From: Reticulitermes speratus | Taxonomy: Eukaryota > Arthropoda > Insecta > Blattodea > Rhinotermitidae | Length of the DNA stretch: 64,000 nt | Reading direction: 5' to 3' | Assembly: GCA_021186555.1 (NCBI GenBank) | Contig: JAJKFL010000042.1 | Span: 27,093,521 to 27,157,520 of the forward strand | In this document: positions 1-11,039 of the stretch, one piece after another | Layout of the letters: every line of letters starts with the position of its first letter | How positions within the stretch are numbered: position 1 is the stretch's first letter | Notes under the pieces: model-generated | Told to the model about the DNA's origin: nothing | The model's database searches: none | Seen by the model: the letters and a program-made list of their open reading frames with translations, nothing else | Made by a program: the position numbers and the translations under genes

Positions 1-1304
1 GTGAATCTCGAGGAAGGTCCAGAAATACTAACCACGACTTTAGGTTAATACCCTCATTTGTAAGTACACTTTTAGTACCAGCTATGGAATGTGTCCAGCG
101 CTATGTGAACTTGCAATTCTGCCGCTTCATGCTCCTCCACGAGGCATGGCGATATATCAGTTTCTATTATGGAAATCGTTTTCCACCTGCACTTATTTGT
201 GAAGTAACTTAATGTCATTGGTTAAAATTTGTGATATTAAATTCTGGATTATCTTCACGTGTGCATAATTTTACATTTATCGTATCTCTCAGCATTATGT
301 TGCCAGATATGTTTTGCCTTTGATGGTTTGTACTGGAATATTGTAGTCCAAGGAAGACTGTTGACTTTGTTATGGTGTTTCTTCGGTTCTGTGAGCTTGA
401 GCGCATCCTCCCCAGGTCTGAATGACGCACAGATATACGCGCTGTAGCCTTGATCGTTTCCATCTTTGAAACATCCCTTCTCAGCTGTCGGTAGGTCGAA
501 GGAGCAAGTGCAAGATGATTTTGAATGAGCTTGAGGAAACGTAGAAGGGAACGGCCTGGGGCAGCTTTTAGGTGTCTGAGGATAGTCGGACCTCCGGTCA
601 AACTTGGAAGACTCCAAGACTAACAAGCAGTAGTTTTTACCACTACATCGCGACGTTCGGTTGGCAGTCCGATCGCAGGCCGTGATCAAATTTTCACTTT
701 ACAACGGAAAGGGATAAGTTGCTGACCGTGCAGTATACGTGTATTGGAGACCAATTTCTTGCACATGTAAGCTGCAGAGTCCGCTGTAACGTTACCTTAC
801 ACCGACAGTTGTGCAGGTAAGTATAAGCTGTAATCTTCAGGCGTTCGTACAGAAACTAGACCGAATGAGTAATCGGATTTATGATGTTCGCTTGATAACG
901 CAAATAGAGATCAATGCATAGGTTCTTCTAATAGTCAGAGATTATTTTTTAATGAGTTCATTACTGCTGTTATACATTAAAAGCTACTCGATCCTTTAAT
1001 GTGCTTAAGTGAAATAGGGCAAAGCGTATTCCGAATGTCTAACGCTGTTATATATGGACTTCTAATGTGACATCGTGCTGAATTCTGGGCGTAGTGAAAA
1101 CTTCTTGCTTTCAGTATGCCAGCTGCATGAAGTGAATTCATAATGGCTGCATCGTGTCTGCCCGTTCGTCTGCATGCTTCATCCCGGAAGCTATGAAAGG
1201 GTTTTGAAGGAATTTGATGTGGAGAGTTTAAACAAAATTTATTCATGTGGTGTAATTTTGGCTATTATATTTCCAGTATAATTCTTTATAGAAAACTCAA
1301 ATAA
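1..1304. other. unassigned sequence
   Basis: No repeat family or gene recognised. Two overlapping minus-strand open frames of 128 and 144 codons lie at 215-689. They occupy different frames of the same DNA, have no domain I recognise and no visible splice context, so I do not call them genes. Confidence 0.5.
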
Positions 1305-1552
1305 GGAGGCAGGATAGCTTAGTCGATGTAGTGACTAGTCTACGGACTGGACCGCAGCAGGTCCAAGAGATATTTCTTTACTGCAAAATGTTGAGATCTG
1401 CTCCGGGGTGCAACCAGTCTCCTGTTTAATGGATACCGGTTTTCGTTTCCGGGGGTAAAGCGGCCGGGGTGTGAAGCCGACCACCTACCTCCATCTAGTC
1501 CCGATGTTAAGCTTGAGTGGAGCTATGCCTTCGTGGCGTGGTGCTTAAGTAC
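1305..1552 (+). repeat. SINE family A copy (tRNA-derived)
   Basis: Shares with the other family A copies the head (TAGTGACTAGTCTACGGACT), the middle (GGTAAAGCGGCCGGGG), the block CCTCCATCTAGT and the tail GAGTGGAGCTATGCCTTCGTG. The head resembles a tRNA-derived Pol III promoter, although the B box is poorly preserved in this copy. The copy ends in GTGCTTAAG, a variant tail also seen near 52.8, 53.6 and 54.3 kb. Confidence 0.8.
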
Positions 1553-2474
1553 AAACATTGCTCCTTGACTTAGAATATAAATGTTATATGTAACTACAGC
1601 ATTTACTGCAAATATTTTCCCGTGTGTTAAAAGACTTATCAAAAAATAAGGAAATAATTTTTGGCTCTGCAGTGTAGCTTATATTCACTTCGGTTAGCTT
1701 GGTGTTGGATTTTCGTCTGCAATAAATGGACTTTGCACGCAATTAAATAGGAGAATTCACAGGTAACGCATTTTTTAAAAAATGTATTTACTTCATTAGA
1801 GTGCACCTTTCCTGTTATGTTGGTATGTGCAGGGTGCGGTGAACATTATGCTCAGCTTCTTGACATCGATTTTTAAAGCTTTGTTTTCGTGTATAGTCTG
1901 CATGCGTTCAGGGCGTGCAAATGTAGGTATATGACCATTAATGTAAACGTAACGTATTGCATTTGTTCATATTGAACACAAAACAGCGAATTTATTAAGC
2001 TTGTTCCTTTTTCCTAACCAGTACTTTGCAACATATGTAGCGTATGTTGACCCATGTTTGTTTACATGCATTACGTTTTTAAATGTTGTATAACTGTTTC
2101 TAATCCAATATAAACACGTGGGTCGTGAATAAGTTTCGTAATATCAACAGCAGCTGCCAGGAGTGACAAATATAGAGATAATTAAAGAGATTTTATTTTT
2201 CCTGCAGCGAAAAGAGAATAATTTGTTATCCTGAAGGTGTAGGCAGTTTCTTGAATGGTGTATGCATCATAATTATATTGTAATTTATGTGGACACCGCA
2301 AAACACGACGAGTGCAGGGAAGAGTGTGTAGATGCCCGCACAAAAATGTAGTTACTTCTCATTGCCTCACTCAGTACGCAGATTCATTATGGTTGTTATT
2401 CACTTAGCTTAAAGAACGTGATACACATAGATACAAATTATTTCGTCTAACACGATATTTTATTGTTATTTCCA
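1553..2474. other. unassigned AT-rich sequence
   Basis: No coding frame, SINE, LINE or transposase similarity recognised. The sequence is AT-rich and low in distinctive structure. Confidence 0.4.
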
Positions 2475-2516
2475 AACGCTACATGTTTCAATCGAAAACG
2501 ATCATCATCAGGCGTT
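2475..2516 (-). ncRNA. hammerhead-like ribozyme motif
   Basis: On the minus strand the core reads CTGATGA (complement of 2505-2511), then a spare U, then a five-pair stem II (GAUCG/CGAUU, closing UUUU loop), then GAAAC (complement of 2485-2489). A self-complementary ACATGT follows as stem III, then an A at the expected cleavage position (2480). The flanks AACGC (complement of 2512-2516) and GCGTT (complement of 2475-2479) form a five-pair stem I. All three stems are therefore possible. Minimal hammerheads with short palindromic stem III are known in Penelope-like retroelements. The extra U after CTGATGA is unusual, and activity is not shown. Confidence 0.5.
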
Positions 2517-3204
2517 CTTCTACAAAATCTTAAAAAAGCAAGGTAAAATGTTTTTATTTGAGAGATCTCTCAAGTATTACACCACACATGTGTTACAATA
2601 ATATTGTAGTGTTTGACAGCATAACACGTAGGTAGACGGTTGCATACTTCCTTTTATGCTCTTTAAAACTTCTTAGGACTGTTTCTTGAAATGCAGTTTA
2701 AGAGTAAAAGTAAACTTAAAGTGTGATGTGTAAGTCTATGTACTGCTTCAAGTAATTGGCTGGCCACTAGTCTTAGTGTTTGAAAGTAACAATAAATGTT
2801 GTGTTACACGGAATAATTTGTATCCATGTGAATGATGATTAGACACAACGGGATGGAGTCCATTAAATTGCGTCCCTTATAAACTTCTCCGCACCCCCGC
2901 GTCTGTCAAAAGGTGTAAATGCAGTTGTCTCTGCTCAGGCATAGATACAAGGGCGACTGCAATGCGGTTTAACACAGTCTTATCACCTTGAAGGCAGACG
3001 TTGATTAAAATATATATACACTTGCACTTCCTGCCTAGAAATATTCGTAAATCGGTTAATGCTGTTTAGGAAAATGACCGTCGTTTCTTGTGGGAGCCAT
3101 ACGAAACACATGGATACAGTGCGTGGAGCAGTCACGCGTTTCTTAATGTTACAGTAAATGGTACACATATTTAACATTGGGCATAGACGGTTAATGCCGA
3201 TGCT
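2517..3204. other. unassigned sequence, possibly Penelope-like remnant
   Basis: No coding similarity recognised. Positions 2841-2870 carry a block (ACACAACGGGATGGAGTCCA) that recurs diverged at 20371-20399 and 20659-20685. It lies downstream of the hammerhead-bearing segment here and near the 20.2 kb foldback, so this stretch may belong to the same retroelement family. Confidence 0.3.
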
Positions 3205-3435
3205 AAAGGAACCTGGGTAGTGTCGACGGTATAGTGACTAGGTACGGACTGGGCGATCCGAGGCTCGAATCTCGGCAGAGGGAAGACATTTTTGTCATCT
3301 CCAAAACATTCAGGCCAGCTCTGTGACCGTTCCAGCTTCCTGTTCGATGGATATCGGCGTGCTTTCCTGGAGGTAAAGCGGCTGAGGCGTTAAGTTTACG
3401 TTAAGAAGATGTAGGTCAACTACTACTCACTCTCT
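3205..3435 (+). repeat. SINE family A copy
   Basis: The tRNA-like head contains an A-box-like segment (GGTATAGTGACTAGG) and a clear B box, GGCTCGAATCTCG. The body has the family motifs CCAAAACATTCAGGCCAGCT and GGTAAAGCGGCTGAGGCG. The 3' part is cut short compared with full copies. Confidence 0.8.
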
Positions 3436-3727
3436 ATGCCTTTATGCGGAAAGGGAAAACTTGCCTAATACACCGGTTCTCAAATAAATGCCCATGGTCG
3501 TCTAGCTCTTAGTAGACCCTAAGAGCTGACCCACCTCTACCTGTATTCATCATAGCATAAAAAAAACTCTCAGAAACGTGTGAAATTCTATCTTTACCAT
3601 GAAAGGAGTGTTTATTTTAGAACTTAAGATAGTTCATTGTCTTTTCTGTGAGTTTATTTATGCGGACCAGATCGTGAGGCAACCACAGTTATGAGGCTTT
3701 AAGTTCGTTACGGCCATAAGAAAGAGC

Positions 3728-3985
3728 TAGGGTCTATCAGTCGCTTTAGAGACTAAGCTACGGAATGGACCACTGACGACCTTTCGTTCGACTTCCTGTA
3801 AGGGCAGGGGTCCACCCCGCCTCCTTTTCAGTGGGAGCCTTGGGTGCTTTTCGATGGGGTAAAGCTGCCGGGGCGTGTAGCAGACTACGCGCCTCCATCT
3901 AATAGCGAGGTTTAGAATGAGTGGAGCTATACTTCCAGGCCCCTATGTGCATTCCTGGCGTGCACAGGGAAAACTTCACTTTTAC
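3728..3985 (+). repeat. SINE family A copy, 5' diverged
   Basis: Contains GGTAAAGCTGCCGGGGCGTG, GCCTCCATCTAATAGCGAGG, GAATGAGTGGAGCTATAC and the 3' end GCGTGCACAGGGAAAACTT of family A. The head has lost a recognisable B box. Confidence 0.78.
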
Positions 3986-4639
3986 GTCCCGGATGTGAGA
4001 ACTAGATATAAAATAAAGCACGCCTTTCAGAAGTTTGCAAATCACTGAGAATTCCCCTCGGTTGCGTTATAGTATTTACATGGGAACGTAGTTGTGAAAG
4101 CAACTTACATTAGACGGTTCGGTATCACTATATTTTATTAAACCCCTGTACATCAAGATTTCACTCCTATCTAACTGTGTGAGGAAGCCCAACGCTACTG
4201 TTGGTGGGAAGTCCTATTGTTTTTATGTAGTAAAAATGTAGCTTTTTCTGAATGATAGATTTGGGTTGAAGCCTAGTTGCCACGCCATCCGTTGTAATTC
4301 AGTGTTTGATTGTTTGTAAAGTATAACGGCTTGGTTAGGAAGTAAATTAAGTTGTAATTATGGCAATTATGTGCTTTTGTCAATGGTTGAGTGCACGCGC
4401 GCACGCTGAACGCACATGGCTCTGTATCTTAAAATACTTTCATCTGGCGTTTCTGTGTTTCTACGTGTGTAGTTCAATCATAGGGTGGCCATACCCAGTC
4501 GTGTAGTGCGATAATTGTCCAGAACACGGCTGTCATTGCTTGCAGACATTCAGTGCGTAACTCGATAATTATAATTTACCTTGGCAATACTTAATATAAC
4601 GGAGGTAAGTGGGACTGTATATTAATGGTTTACTTACAT
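3986..4639. other. unassigned sequence
   Basis: No gene or repeat recognised. The only notable composition is a short GCGCGC-rich spot near 4397. Confidence 0.4.
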
Positions 4640-4702
4640 GGAGAGACTGATAAGTCTCTCACCCAGTCAAGAAATTCACCTCCTGTTACGGAATCCGAGG
4701 GT
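4640..4702 (-). repeat. LINE 3' end fragment
   Basis: Matches the terminal segment of the LINE at 23.43-24.78 kb and the fragment at 38.4-38.6 kb, sharing the block CAGTCAAGAAATTC followed by an ...AACCCGAAGG-like stretch. It abuts a truncated SINE B with no gap, so the two are joined or one inserted beside the other. Confidence 0.5.
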
Positions 4703-4865
4703 TGTTTTTACATGTTCCATTGGGACAGGTTTTTCTCCGAGTACTGCCGTTTTTCCCTTTCTGTATCACTTCACCAGTGCTCCATACTCGTAGGTTATTC
4801 AGCTGCCGCGGACACTATACAGTGTTAACAATTGACAGTGTTGTTTAATGGAACACTTCTATATC
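4703..4865 (+). repeat. SINE family B copy, 5' truncated
   Basis: Matches family B from GGGACAGGTTTTTCTCCGAG through CACCAGTGCTCCATACTC to the end AATTGACAGTGTTGTTTAAT. The tRNA-like head is missing. A CT-rich microsatellite (4867-4888) follows directly, as a simple-repeat tail. Confidence 0.7.
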
Positions 4866-5099
4866 TCTCTGTCTCTCTCTCTCTCTCATTCGTAAGAGCC
4901 TGCCACAGGACACCGTCTCGAGGCACAAGAATCAAGACCACCTACCAACAGCCTTTTTCTGTAACATCCATTGTGATATTATCTTCCCGCCTGTCTTTGA
5001 CTTGCAGGCTTTCTAATTCCTTATATCTTTTCAGTGCGGACTACGTGCCTCGACCATCTCATCCTTCTGACATCATCATCGTACTAAAGTCTGGCGAAG

Positions 5100-5365
5100 C
5101 GTACAAATTGTGAAGCTGCTCATTGTACAGTTTGAGGCGCGTTCGCATAGTCGCGAAAAGCACCTATGAGTTTCATCTTGTCCGTCCGTCTGTCCAAAAG
5201 TATTAGCGTGGCTCCCACTAGAAGGATTTCGGTTAAATTTTATATTGGGGACTTTCATTGAAATCTGTCGAGAGTTCAGATTTGGTTAAAATCGGGCAAA
5301 AATATAGGACACCTTAAATGAAGACCTAAGGATGTTTTATCGCCGTAAAAGTGCTCTCATCGCAT
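5100..5365. repeat. interspersed repeat family I, copy 1
   Basis: Shares an ordered series of motifs with 7545-7745: TTGTCCGTCCGTCTGTCC, a GGATTTCGGTTAAATT-type segment, and a 3' block ...AAATCGGGCAAAAATA. No coding capacity is recognised. Confidence 0.45.
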
Positions 5366-6764
5366 GAAATGCTATTAGGCTGTTAGGAGTGCCGAGGGGT
5401 TACGAACATAACGCGAACGCGCCACAGTGTTACGTACGTTGTACGTACATTGCCCACCTTATTCCTTCTCCTGTTACTTTCTGTCTCGTAGGTATAGGCT
5501 AATAAACAAGCAATTTTATTATTTGAGGGCAGTTTATTTTAAAAAATGCTGGCGTAGGACAGGTACTTTCACTTGTGCGTATATGAACTGTATATAATTT
5601 TCTTTCGGAAATCAAAATGAAAGTGTAAGATACAAAGAGCTTAGGCAAGCTGTGCGTTGTAGTTCGTCCCACTACGAAGTGACGCCTACGCACTCGTTCA
5701 AAGGCCTTGGGGCTTGGTGTAGAGTGCAACGTGCTACGGCTGCTGAGAAGAGAGAAAAATCGGGAGATGGGACAAAGACACGGACAAACTGAAGTAAGGG
5801 GGGGAGAGCGAGAGGGAGAGTAAGAAAGTAGGAAGTTCTTCGACCGAAGAAAATAAGTTCAAGGTATTACAAGTTTGCAGCGTGATTTGTTCACGCAGTC
5901 TCCAGCAGACTCGCAGATCGGTGTAATTCATGTTAACCGTGACCTGGCACCAGTTGACCTTACGTACTGCCACGTTGTTTCAGCAACGTCATTGTGCCGT
6001 CTTTCAACAAAGGAGTGTTTTTAACGATAGACTTTCAGCCAGATTATAGACAGTTTTAATTTGAAGCAAGGATCGTAATAAGATGAGGAAAATTTTCAAG
6101 ACAACATGCGAATTATGTGGGGTCATTTACCGCGGTTCTTAGCTGCTCTTTTAATATTACACAGGATTGTAAAGCAACAGTCTCACATATTTCCATTTAT
6201 TATTCCATTGTTAATCGCAGAGCTCAGTAGGGTATTAAACCAGCTGTTTTGGAGTCAATATATGAAGGAATTGTAGTGACTTCGCAGTATGAGAATATGG
6301 GAGTCCTTTTACCAACAGACCCAACATTTAGGGCTTGAAAATTGATTAAATTAGAAAAGGTACTCACGTGTTGTATATTTACCTTATAAAGAACAGTGGC
6401 TGCTATATTTTACCACCTGCATTAACATCAAGGAAGGATCTCTGCGTTTTGTCACACAGTGTATTTTGTGTTCTGTCAGATCCCTCACAATAAATAGCGA
6501 TTATTTCCTTAAATATCAGTAACCATTTGTTCTTTATAATGCAGGCGAAGTGGGTTTAATGTGAGGTAGAAACGGAATGCACATAAAATGACTAAAAGTC
6601 ATTCATAACATGTAAATTTCCTACATGTTGCAGCGCCTGGGCGGAATCTTCATGGAATCCAAAGTACAAAGGTTTCAAAGGCTTGTATTTGTTCTTGTAT
6701 TCGAGAGGTGTCAGGATCGAATCTCGGCCACGACACCGACAGCGGTTTCGTAGTCTAAGTCCCT
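5366..6764. other. unassigned sequence
   Basis: No supported gene. A purine-rich run (GGGGGGAGAGCGAGAGGGAG) lies near 5800. A B-box-like GGATCGAATCTCGG at about 6715 could be the head of a decayed SINE, but I could not follow a body from it. Confidence 0.4.
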
Positions 6765-6994
6765 CCAGGCAGATATAGCACCACTCATTAACCTCAGCAC
6801 CAGTTCCAGGTGGTCATGGGCCTCACGTTCCTGCTGCTTTACCCGCGTGGAAAGAGCTTCGGTACGCCTTGAATAGGAGGTTGGGTGGCCCCAGAATCGG
6901 TCTTGACTCGTTGGAGAAGAGGAGATTCTCTTGCCTGAAACCGGATCGTCCAGCGCGTAGCCTGCTTGCTATACCGACTACGCTATCCCGCCTT
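6765..6994 (-). repeat. SINE family A copy
   Basis: The reverse complement starts GGCGGGATAGCGTAGTCGGT and continues with the family landmarks CCGATTCTGGGGCCACCCA, GGGTAAAGCAGCAGG and a GAGGTTAATGAGTGGTGCTA tail. Its head is one of the better preserved in the window. Confidence 0.78.
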
Positions 6995-7054
6995 GTAATT
7001 CATAATTAAGTTTCGAAACTCAATTTGTTTACACATTTGACAGAACTCCTTGGC

Positions 7055-7225
7055 CGGTGATCAGCCATATGAAGGACTTTGCCTATACAGGACAGCAGTG
7101 ATATGGAAGATACGCGAATATCGTCCACGGCCAGAGTGGGATCAGAACCCACGATTTCAGTGTCACGGCAGTCCAGACAGTACATGCCTTAGAACACGGA
7201 ACGAATGTGGTCGGGGCATCTACTT
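7055..7225 (-). repeat. tRNA-derived SINE-like element
   Basis: On the minus strand, GTTCTAAGGCATGTACTG resembles the A-box region of SINE C (CGGTCTAAGGCG) and GGGTTCTGATCCCACTCTGG is a B-box-like block. The spacing fits a tRNA-derived head, but no cloverleaf is preserved, so this is a SINE head and not a tRNA gene. Confidence 0.5.
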
Positions 7226-7544
7226 AATATTTACCTAAATATATGAAATATTTATCGAATCATTCATGTAAATTGGTTGTATTCCATGTTGTATGCGATT
7301 AAATTTGGTATACAGTGCCTAATTTTGGACAGGGAAATACGTTCATCCCCAAAGGAACAGCTGACTGAAGGTAACCGCCTTCGCATATTATTGTCAGACT
7401 CCTGTAGAAAGGATCTATTATGTTTCGATCGATGTGGATTTACGCTTACTTAATAACATCTCAGCGTTTATGGCGAAAATAAAGGACTGTTGTTCGTTGG
7501 CGTAGTTCAGACAATGCACAACTCTACGTTCTGCTCTTACGACA

Positions 7545-7745
7545 GTTTTAGGCGCATTCGTGAAACAATTGCGTGAAGTGCCTATTGGAATCGTAATGCC
7601 CGTCGGTCCGTTTGTCCGCATAGATCAGCGCTACGCCCATCACACGGATTTTCGTGAAGTTACATATTTGGGACGTCTACTGAAACTTAACACTTCCGAT
7701 TTTGGTCAAGATCGGGCAAGGAAAATACTTCACATAAATACCTAC
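7545..7745. repeat. interspersed repeat family I, copy 2
   Basis: Related to 5100-5365 through GTCGGTCCGTTTGTCCGC, CACGGATTTTCGTGAAGTTA and AAGATCGGGCAAGGAAAATA. Open frames on both strands here are incidental. Confidence 0.45.
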
Positions 7746-8122
7746 TCATGTGTATGGTAATAACTTGGTGTGATTGTTCTTAATAATTGAGACAGACTGT
7801 GCTCTGTGACAGGTACGAGCAAAAGCTATAGGAAAGGTTGACAGTCAAAATTTACAGTTGAACGCCGGTTGTAAATCTTGCTGTTTACGAAATATCGGTT
7901 ATAAATTGACTGTAAATCTATTGCTAAGATACGAAGAAACCCAACGCGGAAAGATACTCAGGTACATCATCGATTTTCTTCTTGAAATGTCAGGAATTGA
8001 AAGTGTAGGGACAAAAACAGCAAACGTGCCGGAAATCACTTTAAAGTTGTACATACCGTGCATGTTTTAGATAATTATATATATAAACCAACAAATATTG
8101 CACTTATTTTATATGTATTGTA

Positions 8123-8167
8123 AACCCTACATATGTTTCGGCTGTGCTTTAGCCATCATCAGGAGTT
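8123..8167 (-). ncRNA. hammerhead-like ribozyme motif (left arm)
   Basis: Minus strand: CTGATGA (complement of 8156-8162), spare U, stem II GGCU/AGCC with loop AAAGCAC, GAAAC (complement of 8135-8139), palindromic ACATATGT as stem III, A at the cleavage position (8128). Flanks AACUC and GGGUU give a five-pair stem I with one G-U wobble. Every conserved core base I can check is present. Confidence 0.5.
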
Positions 8168-8273
8168 TCTCTTGAAGTGTCCACTAATTGTATCTCTCAC
8201 TGCATTGTCTTTGATTCGTATTAGGTTTCTTAATATCTAGGCACTATGCATTGTCTCACTATCCAGGTCCTAT

Positions 8274-8316
8274 ACCCCTGATGATGGCTAAAGCACAGCC
8301 GAAACATATGTAGGGT
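8274..8316 (+). ncRNA. hammerhead-like ribozyme motif (right arm)
   Basis: Plus strand: ACCC (8274-8277), CTGATGA (8278-8284), spare T, stem II GGCT/AGCC, GAAAC (8301-8305), stem III ACATATGT, A at 8312, then GGGT (8313-8316) pairing with ACCC as stem I. It mirrors the left arm, and the stem I partners differ compatibly between the arms. Confidence 0.5.
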
Positions 8317-8340
8317 TTACAATGCATATAAAATAAGTGC

Positions 8341-9519
8341 CGGAAATGTTATGCACAGCGGCCGTGTCCCAACTTGTGTCTTACTGGTTTCGTAATGATG
8401 TCTTAGTTCGAGTAGGACGAGGGCAAGAAACCTGTATTGTGGTTAGCCATTCGGAGCGTGTGGTCCAATATTTATTCTAACATGGGTCATATGAGATTTG
8501 GTGGACATGGATGCGCTGAATAGTTTATCCGAAAGTGCTTGAGTCTGTGGCCTGCTAATCACTGTAATATCGATCCTAGTAAACCTCAGCGGGTGTGCAG
8601 CAAACAGTAGGATCACTGCATTAACTTCCAACACATTTGATTTGTATCTTACAGTGAAATTAGCATAGATTACTTACTTGGGACCAGTTTATGCTTTGTG
8701 GGTTTCTGTATGTAGACCTTCATAATTTATGATTTTGCTGATGGGATTGTGGCTCGACTCTTTATTCAATGTGAGTGCAAAATGGAGTAGGCCTGCGATT
8801 GGTTATGTTAATTAAATCAGAAACTACGAGCATATGGAGACCACGGAGAGAAGTTGTGTGAATGATGAAGATGACTGCACTAGAGTCTTTCCACTGTGTA
8901 GTTACTGTTACATTTCCACACCACTCCTCATCTGTCCTATATAAACCACCCAAAGCGCATGTCTTTAGGTAAGGTTGTCGCGTGATTGTGACTAACAGCA
9001 AACACAGTCTAGGGCTCCTTTTACCCGCTCTTGGAAAAGAAGCGTTATACTGAAGTGCCTCTGAATGACAACAGGCAGTTCGTGACATTTTTGAACGAAT
9101 ATTTTATGTTTAAATTATTTTGTGAATTTTCACAGTGCATCATTTTATACATCGTTGATGCTTCGATTGCTTTTCTAGATGATAGACAGGAAGAGAGGAA
9201 CAGTGTAGGTAAGAGAAAATAAGTTATGCACAATTTCTCTGCATTAGAACACCTTACCCTTATGATGTCATTGCCCATGTGCGTCCGGTTATGGACGATC
9301 TTGAATGTGGCCATTTACGCGTTGCCATCCACAAGTGTGATGTAAACGTACGTTTAGGCAAGCAACGTTTTTGGGGCATTATGTGACAGGAACACAGCTC
9401 CCGGCTATTTCCGGCAATAATTGGCCATCGTTGAGCAATACGACAGTTAATTCCTGGGTTTACTGAATTTGGACAGTGTTTCTGAGCGCCTTTCCTAGGA
9501 AGCAAGTCAAAGCAGACTT
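8341..9519. other. unassigned sequence
   Basis: Several open frames up to 108 codons overlap on both strands. None shows a domain, codon pattern or splice context I can support. Confidence 0.4.
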
Positions 9520-9640
9520 TTTGGACTGCATAGTCCCTGTAGGTGGAGGCTCTACGATTCTTAACTATTTACCGGTCGACATGCATAACATCCCAGAAGA
9601 CTTTAATTTTCATATGCACCCCTGTGAAAACCTAAGGGCT
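9520..9640. repeat. family H fragment
   Basis: Contains the family H right end: ACTATTTACCGGTCGACATG, CATAACATCCCAGAAGACTT and a GTGAAAACC block. The matching left arm is not visible. Confidence 0.5.
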
Positions 9641-10164
9641 CGCATTTAGAAGTTGCATTGAGTTTTTTTACGTAATGTATATGGGCATAATACCTATTGG
9701 TTTTACACTGCTTAGTTTGTTGTCACAAGAAATAAGTAAACACGATTGTGAGGACTGAGTGGGGGGCAGATTATGTGCAGTGACTTGCCACTTTATAAAT
9801 CGACAGTTGCTTTCAACTTGATTTACTAAAGTAGGAACTTCCAATAGCCAAGGTGTGAAATAATTGTGTACTTATTATGGGAAAGTTTTCGATAATTAAA
9901 AAAGATCTTCCACGAATTAAGCATGTTGCAGACTTCTTACCTATCTGTTGAGTAATTTTCGTAAGTCCGTAACATTTTATTTTGTGCGTTTTGGGGGTTT
10001 AATTTACATTTTATTAAGGAACGTACAGTCCTTGTTTGTTCTGGTTTGGTCTTCCATTTATTGTATAAGCACTTGTTTTCGTAAATTGTAGCTTTTAATT
10101 TTGTCTGATCTTTTGACCTGTAGGCAGTTCTGTTGTTGAGTATTGCCAGCCTCGGTTTTTACGA

Positions 10165-10290
10165 GTTCTGATGCTTACACATCGGTGTACTTGAGGATTC
10201 CGACCGTTTGGGATGTGACACTGCGTCGCTGGTAAATGGTACCCGATGTTTCGAAGGAACATGTGGCCTTCATCTTCAAGAGTTCAACGT
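10165..10290. repeat. family H fragment
   Basis: Contains GGGATGTGACACTGCGTCGC, TGGTAAATGG, then CGATGTTTCGAAGGAACATG and CTTCATCTTCAAG. On the minus strand this reads UGAAGA, a five-pair stem (GAAGG/CCUUC) and GAAAC, a degenerate version of the hammerhead-like core seen elsewhere. Confidence 0.55.
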
Positions 10291-10499
10291 CTGTGGTCAC
10301 ATCCAAGGAGAATCTGAATCCAGTTGCTTTTTGTTTCGATCTAAGTTCTGTGATCATATTTTCATACTTTAAACCTAATTTTCTCGTTCTGTGTAATATG
10401 TCATATACTCTTTATCCTCCATTTATTGCAACATAACAAGCTCCGTAAGACGTAACGTCCCACAAAGACACAAACATTTGGCTGAAATGCTAACGATAA

Positions 10500-10700
10500 T
10501 GCTTCTTTTATACGCGAGGTACCCCTTTCGAGTCTTGGCTGGGATAGCAACTATTCTCGCTGAGATTTTCCGTGGTTCTCTTCAGTCCCTTCAGGCAATG
10601 TCTGGCCAGTACTTCAAATTAGACCACATTCGCTTACTTTCACATCCTTTCCAACTTATTGTTCACGATTTATGGTATTACTCGACGCTGTAGTCTGATG
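10500..10700 (+). repeat. interspersed repeat family D, copy 1
   Basis: Shares GAGATTTTCCGTGGTTCTC, TTCAGTCCCTTCAGGCAATG, TACTTCAAATTAGACCAC and CATCCTTTCCAACTTATTGT with the copy at 31585-31765. No coding capacity recognised. Confidence 0.6.
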
Positions 10701-11039
10701 GAACAACAGCATGGCTAAATGCATCTATGAAACGGTAGAAGTGGGCTACATTATACATAATCGAATCTGACAGTTTGAAGCGGATTTGTATTCACAAGCC
10801 GCCACTTTAAATTTTCTGATTAGTGTTTTCGTATTAAACCATTCACCTAACTTCATCATGACCGAACACACAGTTCGTATTCCGTTTTATGCTGTGCCCA
10901 CTAGTAGTACGTTCTTCAGTGTTCGTAGTGCAAGTGTACGGCAGACGTTTAGTTTCGCGTTTGCAATATTTAGAGATAATATGCATTTCCTGTTTCTGTA
11001 GAGGTCTCATGTTAATACCGCAGCTTGCAGACTGCTTCT

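Larger units (their letters stand above)
8100..8340. mobile_element. foldback element with 64 bp inverted arms
   Basis: Arms at 8100-8163 and 8277-8340 are reverse complements at 63 of 64 positions, separated by a 113 bp spacer. Each arm carries a hammerhead-like core, one per strand, so transcription from either side would give a candidate ribozyme. Near-identity of the arms suggests recent origin or correction between arms. The arrangement fits inverted terminal repeats of a Penelope-like retroelement. Confidence 0.7.

Noticed and set aside
255..689. 144-codon minus-strand frame as a gene
   Set aside because: It overlaps a second, equally long frame in another phase and has no recognisable protein features.
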